From contig NZ_UGYM01000002.1 in the NCBI RefSeq assembly GCF_900456975.1, forward strand, positions 3,720,001-3,784,000: a stretch of 64,000 nucleotides of DNA, written 5' to 3'. Position 1 is the first letter of the stretch; each line of letters opens with the position of its first letter. The notes beneath the pieces were generated by a model. The model was not told where the DNA came from. It was given only the letters and a program-made list of their open reading frames with translations, and searched no databases. This DNA comes from Shewanella baltica (GTDB taxonomy: Bacteria > Pseudomonadota > Gammaproteobacteria > Enterobacterales > Shewanellaceae). The translations under genes were made by a program, and so were the position numbers. Shown here in pieces: positions 63,174 through 64,000 of the stretch.

Positions 63174-64000
63174 TTAAGCGAGTCTTTGGTATAAGGCCTG
63201 ATACTCTGCACTGTCTTCAATTAAGCTCTGGTGAGTGCCAGACGCAATAATCTTACCCTGACCGAGTAGATGAATGTGATCCATCTTCGCCATAGCAGTT
63301 AAACGATGGCTAATCATCAGCAAGGTTTTATCCTGAGCAAATTCAAATAGTAAACTTAAAATTTCCCGCTCGGTACGTTTATCTAGCCCTTCAGTCGGCT
63401 CATCGAGCAATAGCAGCGGCGCATCACGCAGCAGCGCTCTTGCAACACCAATTCGGCGCTGCTCGCCACCCGAAAGCTGACGTCCACCTTCACCAATCCA
63501 CATATCCAGCGGTTTATCACCCGTGAGTAAAGCGCCAAGTCCAACCCGCTGTAACACATCAATCAAGCGCGCGTCGTGGGCCGTGCGTTTCTCGTCTTCG
63601 ATAACAGGTAGCGCTAATACTAAATTTTCCCGCAAGGTGCCCGCAAACAGATAGATGCGTTGGCTAATCACAGTTATCGCATCCCTAAGGCCGCGCTCGC
63701 TGTAATCTGAAAGAGGAAGACCATCGAGCTTGATGTGCCCTTGCTGGGCTTGCCATTCGCGGGTAATCAGCGCCAGTAAGCTCGACTTACCGCAACCCGT
63801 TGGCCCAAGTAGCGCGACTTTTTGCCCCGCTTTTATCTCAAGGGACAAACCTTGCAGCACGTGTTGATCGTCTCGATAACCAAAGTGGATATCTTCAATC
63901 TGCAATGCGCCAGATTTTGCCCTCAGGCCAGTATCGGCAACAAATTGAATATCGGCCTCTTGTTCAGTGATTTCATTAATCCGTGTCGCCGCCAATACGC
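63174..64000 (-). CDS. cydC: ABC transporter CydC, C-terminal part (cut by window edge)
   Basis: The visible 275 or so codons are the nucleotide-binding domain of CydC, half of the CydDC exporter of cysteine/glutathione needed for cytochrome bd and c maturation. Walker A 'GPTGCGKSSLL', Q-loop 'ISQRIYLF', ABC signature 'LSGGEQRR' and Walker B 'LLLLDEPTEGLD' are all visible, and 'LAATRINEITEQ' at the upstream edge is the linker after the last membrane helix. The true start lies beyond 64000; no start codon is visible in the window, and the frame is open to the edge. Confidence 0.92.
   Translation of the reverse strand, partial: VLAATRINEITEQEADIQFVADTGLRAKSGALQIEDIHFGYRDDQHVLQGLSLEIKAGQKVALLGPTGCGKSSLLALITREWQAQQGHIKLDGLPLSDYSERGLRDAITVISQRIYLFAGTLRENLVLALPVIEDEKRTAHDARLIDVLQRVGLGALLTGDKPLDMWIGEGGRQLSGGEQRRIGVARALLRDAPLLLLDEPTEGLDKRTEREILSLLFEFAQDKTLLMISHRLTAMAKMDHIHLLGQGKIIASGTHQSLIEDSAEYQALYQRLA

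Overview
The window reads as chromosomal DNA of a Shewanella-type gammaproteobacterium. This rests on the housekeeping set and its order (cysJIH next to pntAB, hldE-lpxL, glnE, a Pit phosphate transporter, ygiF, ygiM, putA, cydC) and on protein style; no rRNA or other taxonomic marker is present, so species is inference. I see no prophage, IS transposase, CRISPR array, tRNA or rRNA. Coding density is high on both strands, and the right edge cuts through cydC.

Layout. 1-5.2 kb: an unrecognised membrane-anchored protein, a 2OG-Fe(II) oxygenase and the peptidoglycan transglycosylase mtgA. 4.4-8.8 kb: assimilatory sulfate reduction operon cysJ-cysI-cysH (minus strand), divergent from pntAB (9.2-12.2 kb), so the sulfite reductase flavoprotein that consumes NADPH faces the transhydrogenase that makes it. 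12.4-18.1 kb: small membrane proteins, an esterase with a helical-repeat tail, a TetR regulator, and hldE coupled to an unusual HExxH protein. 18.2-23.9 kb: lpxL, nhaP2, a 1.2 kb gene-poor stretch carrying a MITE-like element, an L,D-transpeptidase and an M14 peptidase. 24.2-27.2 kb: a pair of M16 peptidases.

27.2-33.9 kb is one minus-strand operon for carboxylate uptake: porin, TctC, TctB, TctA, a CitA-type sensor kinase and a CitB-type regulator. Between kinase and regulator lies a 33-codon ORF that looks like the junction left by a tandem duplication. 34.5-41.5 kb: a bactofilin with a membrane segment, zapE carrying an in-frame 15-bp minisatellite, a chemoreceptor, and a LysR regulator divergent from an SbtA-like bicarbonate permease. 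A GAF-GGDEF gene at 41.5-42.5 kb is interrupted by one in-frame TAA. glnE follows.

45.7-52.8 kb is the most interesting block: lipoprotein, double-DUF350 membrane protein, membrane-anchored spermidine-synthase-like enzyme, DUF2170, PspA/IM30-like protein, DUF2491, a small protein with two apparent ribbon-helix-helix motifs, and a voltage-gated-type K+ channel. It resembles the E. coli yjfIJKLM neighbourhood. Three near-identical 13-bp palindromes (GACATAWTATGTC) sit at the glnE/lipoprotein divergent region and directly before the DUF2170-PspA genes, suggesting a dedicated regulator. 52.9-56.6 kb pairs a CYTH-CHAD triphosphatase (ygiF) with a divergent DUF47-Pit phosphate uptake operon that has a Pho-box-like site and an attenuator-like hairpin. 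The window ends with ygiM, putA (short form without an N-terminal DNA-binding domain), a DUF599 protein, a 58-residue HTH protein, a second CYTH protein and the 3' part of cydC.

A recurring oddity is short imperfect tandem repeats (12-27 bp units) both between genes and in frame inside zapE and an M16 peptidase gene.
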